From: Plazaster borealis
Lineage: Eukaryota > Echinodermata > Asteroidea > Forcipulatida > Labidiasteridae
Assembly (NCBI GenBank): GCA_021014325.1
Contig: JAJGQC010000670.1
Location: 202,063 to 266,062 of the forward strand
Direction of reading: 5' to 3'
Length of the DNA: 64,000 nucleotides
A model generated the notes under the pieces. The model worked only from the letters and a program-made list of their open reading frames with translations, made no database searches and was not told the DNA's origin. Shown piece after piece: positions 35,401 to 44,400 of the stretch (position 1 is its first letter; each line of letters opens with the position of its first letter). The position numbers and the translations under genes were made by a program.

Positions 35401-35634
35401 TTGGTTTAACATTTTATGTAATCTTGTGATGCTCTTTGACTATTTCATCCTTTGTTTGATGCTGTTTTAATTTGTACAGCGCCTTGAGATGTATGGCGCT
35501 TTATAAGCACAATTTATTATTATTACTATTATTAGTCTAGTTTTTCGTTTTACTTCAGGCAAGAGAGTACCCGTTTGTTTGTTCTTTTTTTATTCCTAGG
35601 GAAAATGAATTACCATGTTGTGAAGTGGGTATGA
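14485..35634 (+). CDS. YARS2: Mitochondrial tyrosyl-tRNA synthetase (YARS2), 12 exons, complete
   Basis: This class I synthetase charges mitochondrial tRNA-Tyr in the matrix. Exons: 14485-14663, 17233-17380, 19301-19476, 21609-21710, 22183-22297, 27763-27841, 28330-28439, 29202-29300, 30105-30171, 32570-32758, 34238-34363, 35600-35634. All junctions are GT-AG and phases join without a frameshift, giving about 470 residues, normal for the family. The N-terminus ([16 protein letters not shown]) is basic and serine-rich, fitting a mitochondrial presequence. Exon 2 has [15 protein letters not shown], the HIGH-type ATP motif; exon 3 [11 protein letters not shown]; exon 6 LGGTDQLGN; exon 7 [11 protein letters not shown], the KMSKS-loop counterpart. 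Exon 11 ([14 protein letters not shown]) is the S4-like RNA-binding domain and exon 12 ends [10 protein letters not shown]. Intron 5 holds an antisense LTR retrotransposon. The gene converges on CCDC40. Identification is firm. Confidence 0.95.
15060..15700. repeat. Tandem ~140-bp repeats with ETS-like palindrome and AGGTCA half-sites
   Basis: Four degenerate units in YARS2 intron 1. Core segments include ACTTCCGG...CCGGAAGT followed by CAAGGTCAAAT(A)GGGGTCAC, then a conserved GATGTATAGATTGTAAAAAT. A further unit is at 16,260-16,430, a decayed one near 16,590, and a sister array of three units at 63,340-63,760. Not coding. Confidence 0.75.
15852..16138. mobile_element. MITE with TATAGACCCATTGCA inverted ends
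   Basis: The left end TTATAGACCCATTGCAC is mirrored by ATGCAATGGGTCTATAA at the right. Inside is a second inverted pair, CATTTTGGGTGTCAAAA against TTTTGACACCCAAAATG (about 15,899-15,960). It looks like a nested or compound palindromic element in YARS2 intron 1. Confidence 0.65.
16669..16987. repeat. Dispersed repeat ending in a perfect 12-bp hairpin (copy 2)
   Basis: Near-identical to 1-318: opening TCCGATGCTCAATTATGAAC, twin TGACGTCA sites, GAA run, and the hairpin AGGTGTTCGTGC/GCACGAACACCT at 16,957-16,987. Upstream (16,260-16,668) the element continues into the ETS/AGGTCA repeat family, so the two belong to one larger unit. A tRNA-like SINE follows directly. Confidence 0.75.
16988..17125 (+). 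mobile_element. Short tRNA-like SINE
   Basis: It contains an A-box-like CAACTCAGTTGGTAAAGCGC and a B-box GCAGGTTCAAGTCCCGC. The flanks CAAATATTGACAAAATA and CTTTGTTCAACCCCAAAT recur around the copy at 52,045-52,190, and a reverse copy lies at about 33,590-33,690. The acceptor stem does not pair, so it is a SINE rather than a functional tRNA gene. Confidence 0.65.
17529..17720 (+). mobile_element. tRNA-Leu-like SINE fragment, divergent
   Basis: Shares ACACTTGTTTCCTTGAGCAA, the following GACGTAAAGCC and the segment GAGAAGGGGTTTGCCCCG with the copy at 5,110-5,530, but lacks a clean tRNA head. It lies in YARS2 intron 2. Confidence 0.6.
18050..18486 (-). mobile_element. tRNA-Leu-like SINE, near full length
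   Basis: On the minus strand the tRNA-like head (GTGGCCGAGCGGATAAGAAC, then GGGTTCGAATCCCAG) starts near 18,486. The body follows, ending in the tail AGCGCTATATAAGAACTGC near 18,050. The flanking AATAAATA microsatellites may be its A-rich tail and target region. Confidence 0.8.
19485..19998. repeat. ~253-bp tandem duplication next to YARS2 exon 3
   Basis: Two diverged copies (about 19,485-19,737 and 19,738-19,998) share CTCGTTCCCA...GGTGTAC, CATCAAGTCATAGAGCAACT and TAACTGTATGCAGTTTAGGG. The array starts just after the donor of the exon ending at 19,476. A distant relative of the first segment appears near 58,250. Confidence 0.7.
20376..20775. repeat. ~195-bp tandem duplication with CCCTAACCCTAA motifs
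   Basis: Two copies begin CACAGTTGAGTGAG, contain CCCTAACCCTAA, then CCATTCCATGG and CATCCACTGCCACCCC, and end CCTCCAACCAGCGCC. The motif is telomere-like, but only two repeats long per copy. Confidence 0.65.
20888..21007. mobile_element. Palindromic MITE with GGCTCTGCTTACG ends
   Basis: Left GGGCCCATGGCTCTGCTTAC, right AAGCAGAGCCATGAAATTGG. Same family as 48,744-48,998 and as the copy split by the LTR element (22,612-27,452). Confidence 0.65.
21135..21328. mobile_element. MITE with GGGCCCAATTTCAT-type inverted ends
   Basis: Full copy in YARS2 intron 3, with internal AGCAGAAAATTTTTAAGCAA and the right end AGCAGCTTTATGAAATTGGG. Confidence 0.65.
21964..22138. mobile_element. MITE with TAGACCTTATGCA-type inverted ends
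   Basis: Left TAGACCTTATGCACATGACG, right GATGCATAAGGTCTATAA. The interior includes AAGATGGCGGCTGGATGACG. It ends only 44 bases before YARS2 exon 5. Confidence 0.7.
22686..22849 (-). repeat. 3' LTR of the Ty3/gypsy element
   Basis: 164 bp, with plus-strand ends TGTAAGAAG and GCTACA. On the element strand it starts TGTAGCAG, ends TTCTTACA and contains AATAAA, a likely polyadenylation signal. By eye it is identical to 27,239-27,402. Confidence 0.92.
22850..22860 (-). other. Polypurine tract
   Basis: On the element strand AGAAGAGAGGA directly precedes the 3' LTR, as expected for the plus-strand primer of an LTR retrotransposon. Confidence 0.85.
23318..23815 (-). pseudogene. C-terminal tail of the Ty3/gypsy pol (frame-shifted)
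   Basis: Downstream of the integrase core the frame continues in two pieces. It includes a basic segment ([15 protein letters not shown]) typical of gypsy integrase C-termini and a proline/glutamine-rich end ([10 protein letters not shown], then stop at 23,318). Breaks lie near 23,735-23,745 and 23,540-23,550. Confidence 0.7.
23815..24700 (-). pseudogene. Ty3/gypsy integrase region
   Basis: Visible features are an HHCC zinc-binding module (HEGHPG ... CTVCNATK) and a DDE core with [11 protein letters not shown] (first Asp), [10 protein letters not shown] (second Asp) and SNGLAESS (Glu). Two breaks lie in the linker before the zinc module (about 24,385-24,395 and 24,455-24,462), and others near 24,680. 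The catalytic triad itself is intact. Confidence 0.85.
24701..25880 (-). pseudogene. Ty3/gypsy reverse transcriptase and RNase H
   Basis: One open frame covers nearly the whole RT and most of RNase H. Motifs in order: [15 protein letters not shown], the fingers/palm motif [12 protein letters not shown], the catalytic [10 protein letters not shown], then RNase [13 protein letters not shown] and VETDHQPL. The frame slips near the RNase H end (about 24,740-24,760), and upstream near 25,865. Its place in the LTR element is certain. Confidence 0.9.
25881..26335 (-). pseudogene. Ty3/gypsy aspartic protease, broken
   Basis: The active-site motif is [11 protein letters not shown], followed after a frame break (about 26,165-26,172) by a segment with [14 protein letters not shown], matching the ILG flap-end signature of retroviral-type proteases. 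Another break is near 25,925. It appears to be expressed from a -1 frame relative to gag, common in this group. Confidence 0.75.
26331..27218 (-). CDS. Ty3/gypsy gag with two CCHC zinc knuckles
   Basis: A 295-residue intact open frame starting [10 protein letters not shown], 20 bases after the LTR edge. The body is a helical capsid-like domain ([25 protein letters not shown]) as in Mag/gypsy gag. The C-terminus has [13 protein letters not shown] and [14 protein letters not shown] nucleic-acid-binding knuckles. It is the only unbroken coding unit of the element. It packages element RNA in virus-like particles. Confidence 0.9.
   Translation of the reverse strand: MATFGSIGEFFIKKETWLMYTDRLGEYFTANNITDSTRKRAILNSVVGSQTYKLISDLLAPKKPNQATYIELVDTLEKHFKPTKSSIIARFQFNSRYRRSGETIADYLAALRALASDCNYGQKLDEMLRDRLVCGVQDERIQKSLLSQPEDKLDLKRTVELAQSMQLAGDQAKMLTASATTESSPSINAFRKKQAQRSNTGQSNHRQQSHGTKPTQQQDQRPRRPCGNCGTFHKRRECPAYGKTCRKCNKLNHYGDYCRGSRRIHTVNPNLTRRRKPQSQMSKNYSTFELWTTPT
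27222..27238 (-). other. Primer-binding site
   Basis: On the element strand TGGTGTCAGAGTAACCC follows the 5' LTR directly. The TGG plus the TGTCAGAG-type sequence fits the 3' end of a cellular tRNA; which tRNA is uncertain. Confidence 0.75.
27239..27402 (-). repeat. 5' LTR of the Ty3/gypsy element
   Basis: 164 bp, by eye identical to 22,686-22,849; outer flank GTAAG. Confidence 0.92.
29331..29502. mobile_element. MITE with TAGACCTTATGCA-type inverted ends
   Basis: Left GGACCTTATGCATTGACGTC, right GATGTCACATGCATAAGGTC. It lies 30 bases after YARS2 exon 8. Confidence 0.7.
29671..30075 (+). mobile_element. tRNA-Leu-like SINE, near full length
   Basis: Head CATGGCCGAGCAGATAAGAG with B-box GGGTTTGAGTCCCG, the same central body as 5,110-5,530, and tail GCGCTATATAAGAAGCC. 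It ends just before the acceptor of YARS2 exon 9 (30,105). Confidence 0.8.
30172..32569. other. YARS2 intron 9, no gene seen
   Basis: It contains a small GGACGTC triplet repeat (30,551-30,568) and AT-rich sequence. Open frames at 30,740-31,056 have no family signature. Confidence 0.5.
33485..33690. mobile_element. Two SINE fragments back to back
   Basis: 33,485-33,570 is a plus-strand piece of the tRNA-Leu-like SINE (GGGTTCGAATCCCGGTCATG). 33,590-33,690 is a minus-strand copy of the short tRNA-like SINE (on plus AACCTGCGACCTCC ... CCAACTGAGCTATCTAGCCC). Confidence 0.65.
33912..33955. repeat. ATGAAATAC microsatellite
   Basis: About five tandem copies of a 10 bp unit (ACATGAAATA) in YARS2 intron 10. 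Confidence 0.85.
35480..35530 (+). mobile_element. SINE 3' tail fragment
   Basis: GCGCCTTGAGATGTATGGCG followed by CTTTATAAGCACAATTTATT resembles the 3' end of the tRNA-Leu-like SINE. It is about 100 bases before the last YARS2 exon. Confidence 0.5.
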
Positions 35635-37084
35635 CGAACCGTTACCCAAGAATCAACTTGTAGCATTTAGTGTACCCTTTGCATCTACTGTTTTGAACTG
35701 AGCATCTGCTTTGTGGACCTGGTATCCTCCAGTAGAGGTTGTAGACTCCTGTCAAGGTGTTTTGTAGGGTGAGTTGATCAGACACCTACATGGATGAAGC
35801 ACTGAGGTGGCTGGGCTGCTTCTACAGCAAACATTTGCAAAAAAACTTTGGTGTGGAAACAATTTTGTTTGTCAACGTCAGCAAAAATGTTGCAATCGTC
35901 AAACTTTTTTCCGAGTCGTCCATGAGAAGTTTGTCACTCCCCTACCCGTTGGCTGCAATTGTGTGCCTCCATATGACATCAAACAGTGTGCAAGCATTCG
36001 GTACCACTAATACTGAAAACATTTGCGCAAACATTTGTTTGCCTACTTGGTGACAATCAAGTGTCAACACGTCTGATGACATCTTTTTCCGCCAAACTTT
36101 TCCAAACTGGCTTATGGTGGACATATTTTTGTGCCCGGAACAGCTTTGGAGTGTGCTTAATTTTGTGCAGTTAGTCGGATGGCTGACGTGTATATTCACT
36201 TGGAAATTCCATTGTGTTGTGTGCACAGACATGCACCTACCATACAAAGAGGGATAGAAGGTACTGGAACACATGCTCGTAATCTCCCTTTTTCCGTGGG
36301 TTATTGTGCAATCCCCGATTCCAGACCTTTATCCCTTTGTTATACAAATGTGGCATACAAGAAGGAACAGGCTGCCACCATTGTTCATTTTCTGTATTCT
36401 GCTCAACAGGCCGTAAGTCTGAGCATTCCGAGATTCCAGCATACCATGGTTATGGCCCAGGTTTTGCAATGCACGGTGAACTCATACTAATATTTTCCGT
36501 CAAGAGAAGAACAAAACGCAACTTATTATGAGAACCTTTGTCGTCTTCCTTCAACAACGATATTTTCAAAGGAAAATTATTACCCTGGAAGCTCCAAAAA
36601 GTTCTGAAAAATAATACTGTGAAGAGGCACGGAAAATCTTTTGGAATATCAACCCAAAATGGTTAAGAATACTTGATGTCAAATAAATTTCTGTTAAAAA
36701 CAAGCTATTTTTATTCACACTTCACTTAATTCAATGTAAATAGTTATTGTACAACAAAGGTCAAACAATTTCAAATAATAAATCAAACAGTAAAAGTTTA
36801 TAGAACTACATAATATTAGTCTGAAATGTGTTTGGTTTTTTTCAACAGATAATTTACATCTTGTGTAGCCTTACTTCTATGTAGTGTCTTGAGAGTGAAG
36901 TTCCATATTGTAACAGCTAATTTGGTGTATAACCACCATCTTGGCATTTATGAGGTCACTGTTATGTTTATCAGGACTTATTGACCGGTATAGATACTTT
37001 CTTTCCATACGTCTTTAGTTTTACACATTTGCTATTTAAATTCCTGATCGATTTATTTGATAGATCTTAATATTGTTTGGTGTC

Positions 37085-37460
37085 TTAAAGGCTCTGAACA
37101 TGTTAGGTAATTGTCAAAGACCAGTATTCTCACTTGGTGTATCCCAACATATGCATAAAATAACAAGCCTGTGAAAATTTGGGCTCAATTGGTCATCGAA
37201 GTTGCAAGAAAATGATGAAAGAAAAAACACCCTTGTTGTACAAATTTGTGTGCTTTCAGATAGGAATAAAAGGCTTCTTGCAAGAAGTCTTTTATTATTT
37301 TAGAGAGAAATTACCTCTTTCCCAAAAACTACGTTACTTTAGAGGGAGTCGTTCCTCACAATGTTTTATACTATCAACAGCTCTCTGTTGCTCATTACCA
37401 AGTCAGTTTTTATGCTAATATATATTTTGAGTAATTACCAAACGTGTAAAGTGCCTTTAA
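37085..37460. mobile_element. TTAA-flanked MITE with central palindrome
   Basis: It starts TTAAAGGCTCTGAACATGTT and ends AACGTGTAAAGTGCCTTTAA, so both ends carry TTAA plus a similar inverted end. The core is a near-palindrome around GCTTCTTGCAAGAAGTC. TTAA duplication is typical of piggyBac- and Kolobok-type transposases; no transposase is encoded. Confidence 0.75.
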
Positions 37461-37530
37461 TAGAACGAAATCTCTCAGGAAGCTTCAGAAAAAACTATTT
37501 AGGCAACCAACCAAATGGTACCGTTCTTTG

Positions 37531-37712
37531 ACAGAGCTGCTTGAGCAGAAAATACTGCTTAAACCGTTTCTGCTCACCAAAAATAAGGAGGATACCAGTC
37601 ATAGATGGTACATGTGAAATAATATTTTGGCTGGTAACCTTATTCTGCTGAGCATAATTTTGTTGTGCTTAGCCGTTGTGTGCTTAAGCTGCTATATCTG
37701 AACCCAATTTCA
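37531..37712. mobile_element. GGGCCC-type MITE, degraded ends
   Basis: Shares AGCTGCTTGAGCAGAAAATA, the segment around GGATACCAGTCATAGATGGT, and the right-hand AGCTGCTATA with the family at 7,404-7,577. Confidence 0.55.
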
Positions 37713-38414
37713 TAACGCTGTATACCAGTAAGAAAGTCTTTGTGTTTACAATAGCAGAAAAATGTAAGTAAGCTTTTGTGAAATTTCACAGCGCATGTGT
37801 GTGTTCACAATAGATTAGCATTGTTGCGTCATGCTTACAAGAACTGCCAACAAGTTTGCGTGCCTTTTGCTTTGCTTCAGTAAGCAGTCGTTATCTAATG
37901 GCTGCTCGTAAGCAGAAAATGTCTGGTTACATGTTTTATAAAATTGGATCCAGATATCAAACTAAAGTATCCCCCCCCCTTTCCTATCGTAAAACAATGT
38001 TTGAGCCAGATTCTACTCATATAAAACATTTACATGAATGCGCCTGTCAAGCTTTAAGGTTTTTTGTTGTTTACTTCTATGTACAACAGTCTACATACTG
38101 AAAGGTTGATGAATGGCAATCAGCCAATTGTAGACACTTATAGTCTGAATTTAACCCTTACAGTCCCAAGTCCTCCAAAATCCATCTCTTGATGTTGTGT
38201 GATTCTAGAGGATGAGGTCTTGTACCTTCAAACCACCCACCCTTATCCCTGGGGCCAGGCAAAGCATTCTCATCAGAGTTCAAACATTTGGGTGTTGAGT
38301 TACTGTACACTGGAGGATAGATGGATTCGGGAGGGTCTCTCACCAAAGATAATACACATAATCTTGTAGAAGCTTCCAACTCGTCCCCACTATCTTTTGT
38401 GATCCCTTCCCATC

Positions 38415-41400
38415 TTATTGTTCCTCCTCGCCGACACCCCGTGAGCTAAGCATGACCATGACCTTCCTCATGGCAGGCTGGACGTGAGGGAACTCCTGGT
38501 TGACGCGATCAACGATGGTAGCAATGGTGTGCATCCGGTCGGTCTGCTTCTGCATCTCCGAGTCCAGAGCAGTCTCCGTCTTGCAGAGGAGGGTGTACTT
38601 GCCATCCTTGAGGGCTTGGTAGTATTTCACCCTCTGCTGTTTGGCCAGGAGATCAGTCAGGTTCTGGAAGAAAACAAAACACATCAAGTTACAGTTTTAA
38701 AGAATTAAAGACTGAATTAAAGAAACATTGTGATACATCACAACTATCCTACTGTCTGATGACAGTTGCACTAAATACGCCAGCCTGCTGTGTGGTATGA
38801 CAAGGTGAATTCATCTACAAAGTACACAGATAGTTTTATGTAGTTGATCTACCAGTAGCAGACCAGGTGGTTGACTGCTCACAAACAGTAGCGAGCATGT
38901 ACGCCTTGCACAACTCCCAGCCAATGAAAGGTCTTTGTTTCACCTCGGTGAGGGCACTTTTCAAGCTTGCAAGATCATAATGCATGGGTTCTATTCCTAG
39001 TCTCGACCTATGATCTTTCACTGACCTTCTGTTTGACCTCGACCAGCCGGTCCAGGTCACCGTCCAGCGTATCAGCGTTGCTCTGAAGATGTTGGAAGTT
39101 GGTTTGTTTCTCCTCCAGTTCTTGATTCAGCATCTGCTGGTGAGTACGCAGCTCCTGTATGTCCTGATCACATCCGCCTGCGTCCTGGACAAAAATTTAC
39201 AAAAATGAAATTAAATAGTTTTACTGATCATAAACTGTGTATATTTGGCTTGCGGTAACACCATGTGTATATTTACTTTGCTGTGTAGATTTTTGTTCTT
39301 TGAGAACTTGGCTTGCTATATTCTACTGCCACAGAGTAGATTTTCGGAATTCGGGAGACTACCAAGTTCTGAAAAGAACTGTCTTGCTTCTTAACTACTA
39401 CCTGGGCAGAAGGTAGGAAATCAGTCGGGACTACCTTTCGCTTAGTGGATCGGGGGGGGGGGGACTTCTCGTTATTAACTTCACTGCCACGGAGTGAGTT
39501 CTTAATTGGTCTCAACGTTTCAACTAGCTTGCTCTAGTTATCGTCAGGACTATTTCAACTGTTTAAAGTCAGGGGTCAGTTGAAATACTTCATTCTCTTT
39601 ACCTGCTGTGTCTGTTTAATCTTCTTCCTCATCTCAGTCAGTTTCTTCTGGAATGTCCCTTTAGTCTCCACCTTCTTGTGTAGTTTGGATTGAGCGTCTC
39701 CACGAGTGACGATGGTGTCTCGCCTGGACACAGCCTTCTCCATGTCTTGAATGAGTTTCTCCTGTTGCCCATAAACAATTACTACAGTCAGTCTGGTTGT
39801 GAACATTGGTTGGTAAACAGTGATCACAATCTCACTCTGTGTTAGTGTGATCTCAAAGTAATAGTGAAATCCCAATCCCACAGTAACAGTGAAATCCCAA
39901 TTCCACAGTAATAGTGAAATCCCAATCCCACAGTAATATTGAAATCCCAATCCCACAGTAACGGTGAAATCCCAATCTCACAGCAGCAGTGAAATCCCAA
40001 TCCCACAGTCAAAGTGAAATCCCAATCCCACAGTCAAAGTGAAATCCCAATCCCACAGTCAAAGTGAAATCCCAATCCCACAGTAGCAGTGAAATCCCAA
40101 TCCCACAGTCGAAGTGAAATCCCAATCCCACAGTAGCAGTGAAATCCCAATCCCACAGTCAAAGTGAAATCCCAATCCCACAGTAACAGTGAAATCCCAA
40201 TCCTACTCGGTGAGCTCTCAATCCCCATACATTGATAGCGGACTTCAAAACCCTACCTGTAGTTTCATGAGCTGGGCGTGTCGGACGTCCATGCGGTGAA
40301 TCTCAGCAGTCATGGCTCTGATCTCACCCTGGCCTACCTCCGAATCAACAGTGGCCTTAGCCTCTCGGGCCAGCTGGGTCTTCTTCTCCCACAGCATTAT
40401 CTGACGTCTGGAGGGCAAAGAAAGAAGGTCTGGAGGGCAAAGAAAGAAGGTAGAATTTCTTTTTAGATTTGTAGAATCATTTTACCTAAACTAAACAAAC
40501 AAAAACCTGAAGGATGAAGTGATTGCATTTGTAAACTTGTTGTCTTTGAAGTTTGAGAAATATGTAGACGCCTATAGAAATAAAAACTGCAATTATTCAA
40601 TATGTTTTTAGTCAGCAGTGCATACTTTAGATAAACCTTAAGTCAAGTATTTATGCAAAACCCAAGCATTTCAGTTTCTTTCTTTGGGAGAAAAATGAGC
40701 AGAATCGTAAAAGTTTGAAACTAAACTAATTTCATCATTTTTAAGCTCTCTGTTGGTCTTGGTAACTTCTTTTCCTAACAGCGAATATTTAAATTTCAGT
40801 GAAAACAATGGAATACCTGTTAATGTTTTTCTTAATAAGGTGAGTTTCCTAATTGCAAAGTATTTCCAATTGGGCACTATTCTTGATTAGAACAAATTCT
40901 TAGTCAGTGATTCTTAGACAAGTGTGGCAGAACTTCATGAAATAACATTTAATGTTTTTCTTAATAAAGGAAAGTATTCCTTATTGAGTACTATTCTCGA
41001 TTAGGCCAAATTCTTAGTCGGGGATTCTTACTCGGCTTCCACTAGACTGTTGAGTAGCCTCTCTTTCTCCTCTCCCAGTCCCTCCAGCTTATTCTGCATC
41101 TGTATGGACTCCATCTCGGCCTCCCTCAGCGACAGGATGAAGTCGTTCTCAATCAGGATGTTATCCTGTTTCAGGTTCTGCCTCGTCTTGCCCTCCTTGG
41201 TCAGGAGGAGGTTCAGTTTGAGCATGTCGTTCTGCATGTTGCGGATGCTGCGCTCGACATCCTTGTGCTCGGCCTCTTGGCTGGTGATGTCATCTAAAAA
41301 AGAAAAAAGGTAAGTCGTACTTGCATGAACCACAGCAGAGTGAAGCATTGATTTATACACAAACCAAGCGACTGTTATGTGTCGCCATTACAGTGGGTCG

Positions 41401-44400
41401 TCACTACTCCATACATTGCACCCTGTGACAAGCCAGGATTTGCTCTTAAATTTTCACTGACTGGCCAGTGGGACCAGTAAGCTTGTCATTTCACTAGTCC
41501 AACAGCTTTTTCACTGGTCCTTAACCTTAAGGTTTTCTATCAACATTGTCATTTGTATGGGACTTGAGTTTGAAACCTTATTAACAATCTGTGCAGGCAG
41601 TCATTTACACATAGCTTTTGGACGCAATGAACTGGCCATATGGACCATTGGGACAGAATTTTGACTGACTAGGAAGTTCTAACTGCTAATTGGCCAGCGG
41701 ACAACTGTTAAAGGAGAAAGCTCTAGTTGGAATCCCACAAACCTAGCTTTGGGATATCAATTCTATTAGTTTTAAAATGATGAGGTTTATGTGTACTTGA
41801 AAGAAGTACGATCATTCCAACAAATTTGGCAGGAAATTGTTAAGAAAACCAAGCCTAACTCACTCTCAATGCGTAACTTCTTCTGGTGTAGAATCATGAG
41901 GGCCTTCTTCATGATGTTGACCTCGGTCTGTTGGCCATCCTTCTCTTGGGTCAGCTTGACCAGCTCGCTCTGCTGACGCAGCCAGAACTGCTGCAGATCG
42001 GCAATGTCCTGGATACGGGCGTCTATGTTCTTGTGGAGGCCGTTGACCTCCTGTTCTAACGGACCCAGCTCCTCGCCCTGAAACGGACACATTTATATTT
42101 ATTCACAAGTTTGCCACCTTATGTCTTTCCGCTGAAAATACATTGACCCAATTCACCCGACGTCGTCATCATCACAATAATCTTGGTTGCGCCATTTTGG
42201 AACTGAGTGTCCCTTTGATATAGTGTAGTGTGAATTTAGGTTACGTGGCGTTCACACGCTAACTTGTTGACTATCAAAATGGTGAGGGTGGCACAGTCAC
42301 AACAAATGGGGTCAATATACCTGCCATCTCGTTTTTAAATTGGGTGTAATTCAAAAATAGAGAAAAGTAGGGAAACATTGTGCGTAAGTATGGTGCAATG
42401 ATTTTTCCAACGTACATGTAACTCACTGCGTGACAGGACTGTTTTTGCCTGTTACCCAGGCACAACCTCGTTTTAAACAAGATTTGACCTAATTCTCAAC
42501 CAAAAACGATTCTAAAAACAAAACTAAATTTATGTTTTGTATTATTTTCCCAGACATTTTTACTGAAAAAAAAGAGTCAAATAATCGACAGCATTGGCCA
42601 TGTCTGGGTGTATGCTAATGATTACACAGAAATGAATGATCTTAAAAGTTGTTTGAGTCCTAGAGATCGTGATAAAAATCTCATCTTGTGATGTAATTTT
42701 TTCAACTAAAACAATTTTGAAAAAGGATTTCATAACTACTCACCCCTTTTTACTGAAAAATGAGTCCAATACCAAACAGCGTTAGCCATGTCTTTGAGTA
42801 TGTTAACGATTATACAGAAATTGTATTATGTATTATGTTTGAGACTTCCGTGCCCTAACAGAGGAGTAGACCTTAAAAATACTTTGATGTGATTGGCAGA
42901 GACACAGAATTTGAGAGATCAAAAATCTCCTTGTGTGACATTGTGAATGGGATTTCATGATGATGATGATACAGAAAAAAATGGTTTTAAAAGTAGTTTG
43001 ATTTCTAAAAATTAAACTTTTCGTCAGGGATTTCCCGACTACTCACCCCTTGAGAGCTGATGATTGCTTCAATCTTTTTGTTGTACTGATCAATCTGGCC
43101 TTGCTTGCGCTCGATGACGGCGTTGCGTTTGACAATTTCGTTCTCGCTGCGCGAGATGATCTCGTTTTTCTCATGGATCTCTGCGTCTAGCTCCTCCATG
43201 TTCTTTCTGAGGTGCTCCACCCGTGTCAGGGTGTGGGAAAGTTCCAGAGTGTCGTGGGAGATCTCGTTTTCTACTTTAGCTCTTGATGCTTCCTAAACAC
43301 CCGTGGGACGAAACAAAAAGATGTTTTCGTGATTAAAAATAAAACACAGATTCTTCATTGTGCTTTATATAGCCCAAGGAAACTTATCTAATCCCACACA
43401 ACAGAATTCCCAGTGTTTTTGACCATGTCAAACAAATTTATGTGATGCGAAAAAACAAGTAAAACTGCCTGGTTTTTTGTTATTAATGTTATTGTTATAA
43501 TTTATATTTATTTGGCCATTGATACAAGAAAACAACATACACGTAGTCAAAATAACAAAACTGTAATTGTGATGCAAGGAATTTTGCCGTTGAAAGCACC
43601 TCTCATGTGTTGAAAATACGGTCAATTGCAACTTTGTTTTTGCGAAAGAGAGGAAACTACCTTGTGTTGCATGCTCGATCAATTTTGAAAACATACTTGC
43701 ACATATTGGTTAGGTGTTTGAGAGTGGCAGAATATATGCCGTTGGTTTTCTGTGGTAGACATTGTTCTCCTTTTACAGTGGTTCGCCAATCAAAACACGA
43801 GGACCAGTCAAAATTCTGCCTCAGTGGTCCGTGCAGCTGGTTCATTGTGTCCAAAAGCCATGCGTAAACAACTGTCTGCACTGGTTGTTCATATGGTTTC
43901 AAACTGTTCACATGTCATCGTTGTTGTTGTTTTGGGTTTTTTCCCAAATCGTTTGTGTATTTTGTGCATTATGTAACCACGTTCTGTAAGCATCTCTTGT
44001 TATGTGCGGGTCTGCATACCTGCGGGTGACAGAAGTTAATTTTACTTTTCTGGCTCTTAACCAATATAACTGTTGTTGTTCATGGTTATTACTTTTTTCT
44101 TTTCATAGTACTTCTTGTTCAACTGAACTAATTATTTATTCATGTAAACGGTACTCAATGTAAAATCTATTGATTGGTTCCCGCCTGTTGGGAACATGTA
44201 GCAGAAGTAGGAATTTTTCTACTCTTACGACTGTTGAATATTTCTGACACTGACTGATGGCGATCATCTTGACATTATCGTAGTTCAACTCAAGTCTTGA
44301 ACCATCAGCGATTGAATTCCTGACCGTCTTAGCTCAGGCGCAGCATCAACTTGAAAACCGAGTCACCGACTTTTTTTGTATCATCACAAGATCAACCTGA

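Larger units (their letters stand above)
35635..38414. other. Convergent spacer between YARS2 and CCDC40
   Basis: This is the tail-to-tail interval. An AATAAA near 36,681 is a candidate YARS2 polyadenylation signal, unproven because it is about 1 kb away. Two MITEs sit at 37,085-37,460 and about 37,531-37,712. Open frames at 35,790-36,531 have no recognisable family. Confidence 0.5.

Noticed and set aside
35790..36531. Several plus-strand frames after YARS2
   Set aside because: No recognisable domain, splice signals or codon pattern; chance frames.
39845..40205. Regular direct repeats resembling a CRISPR array
   Set aside because: Repeats are 25 bp units with no unique spacers, in an intron of an animal gene.
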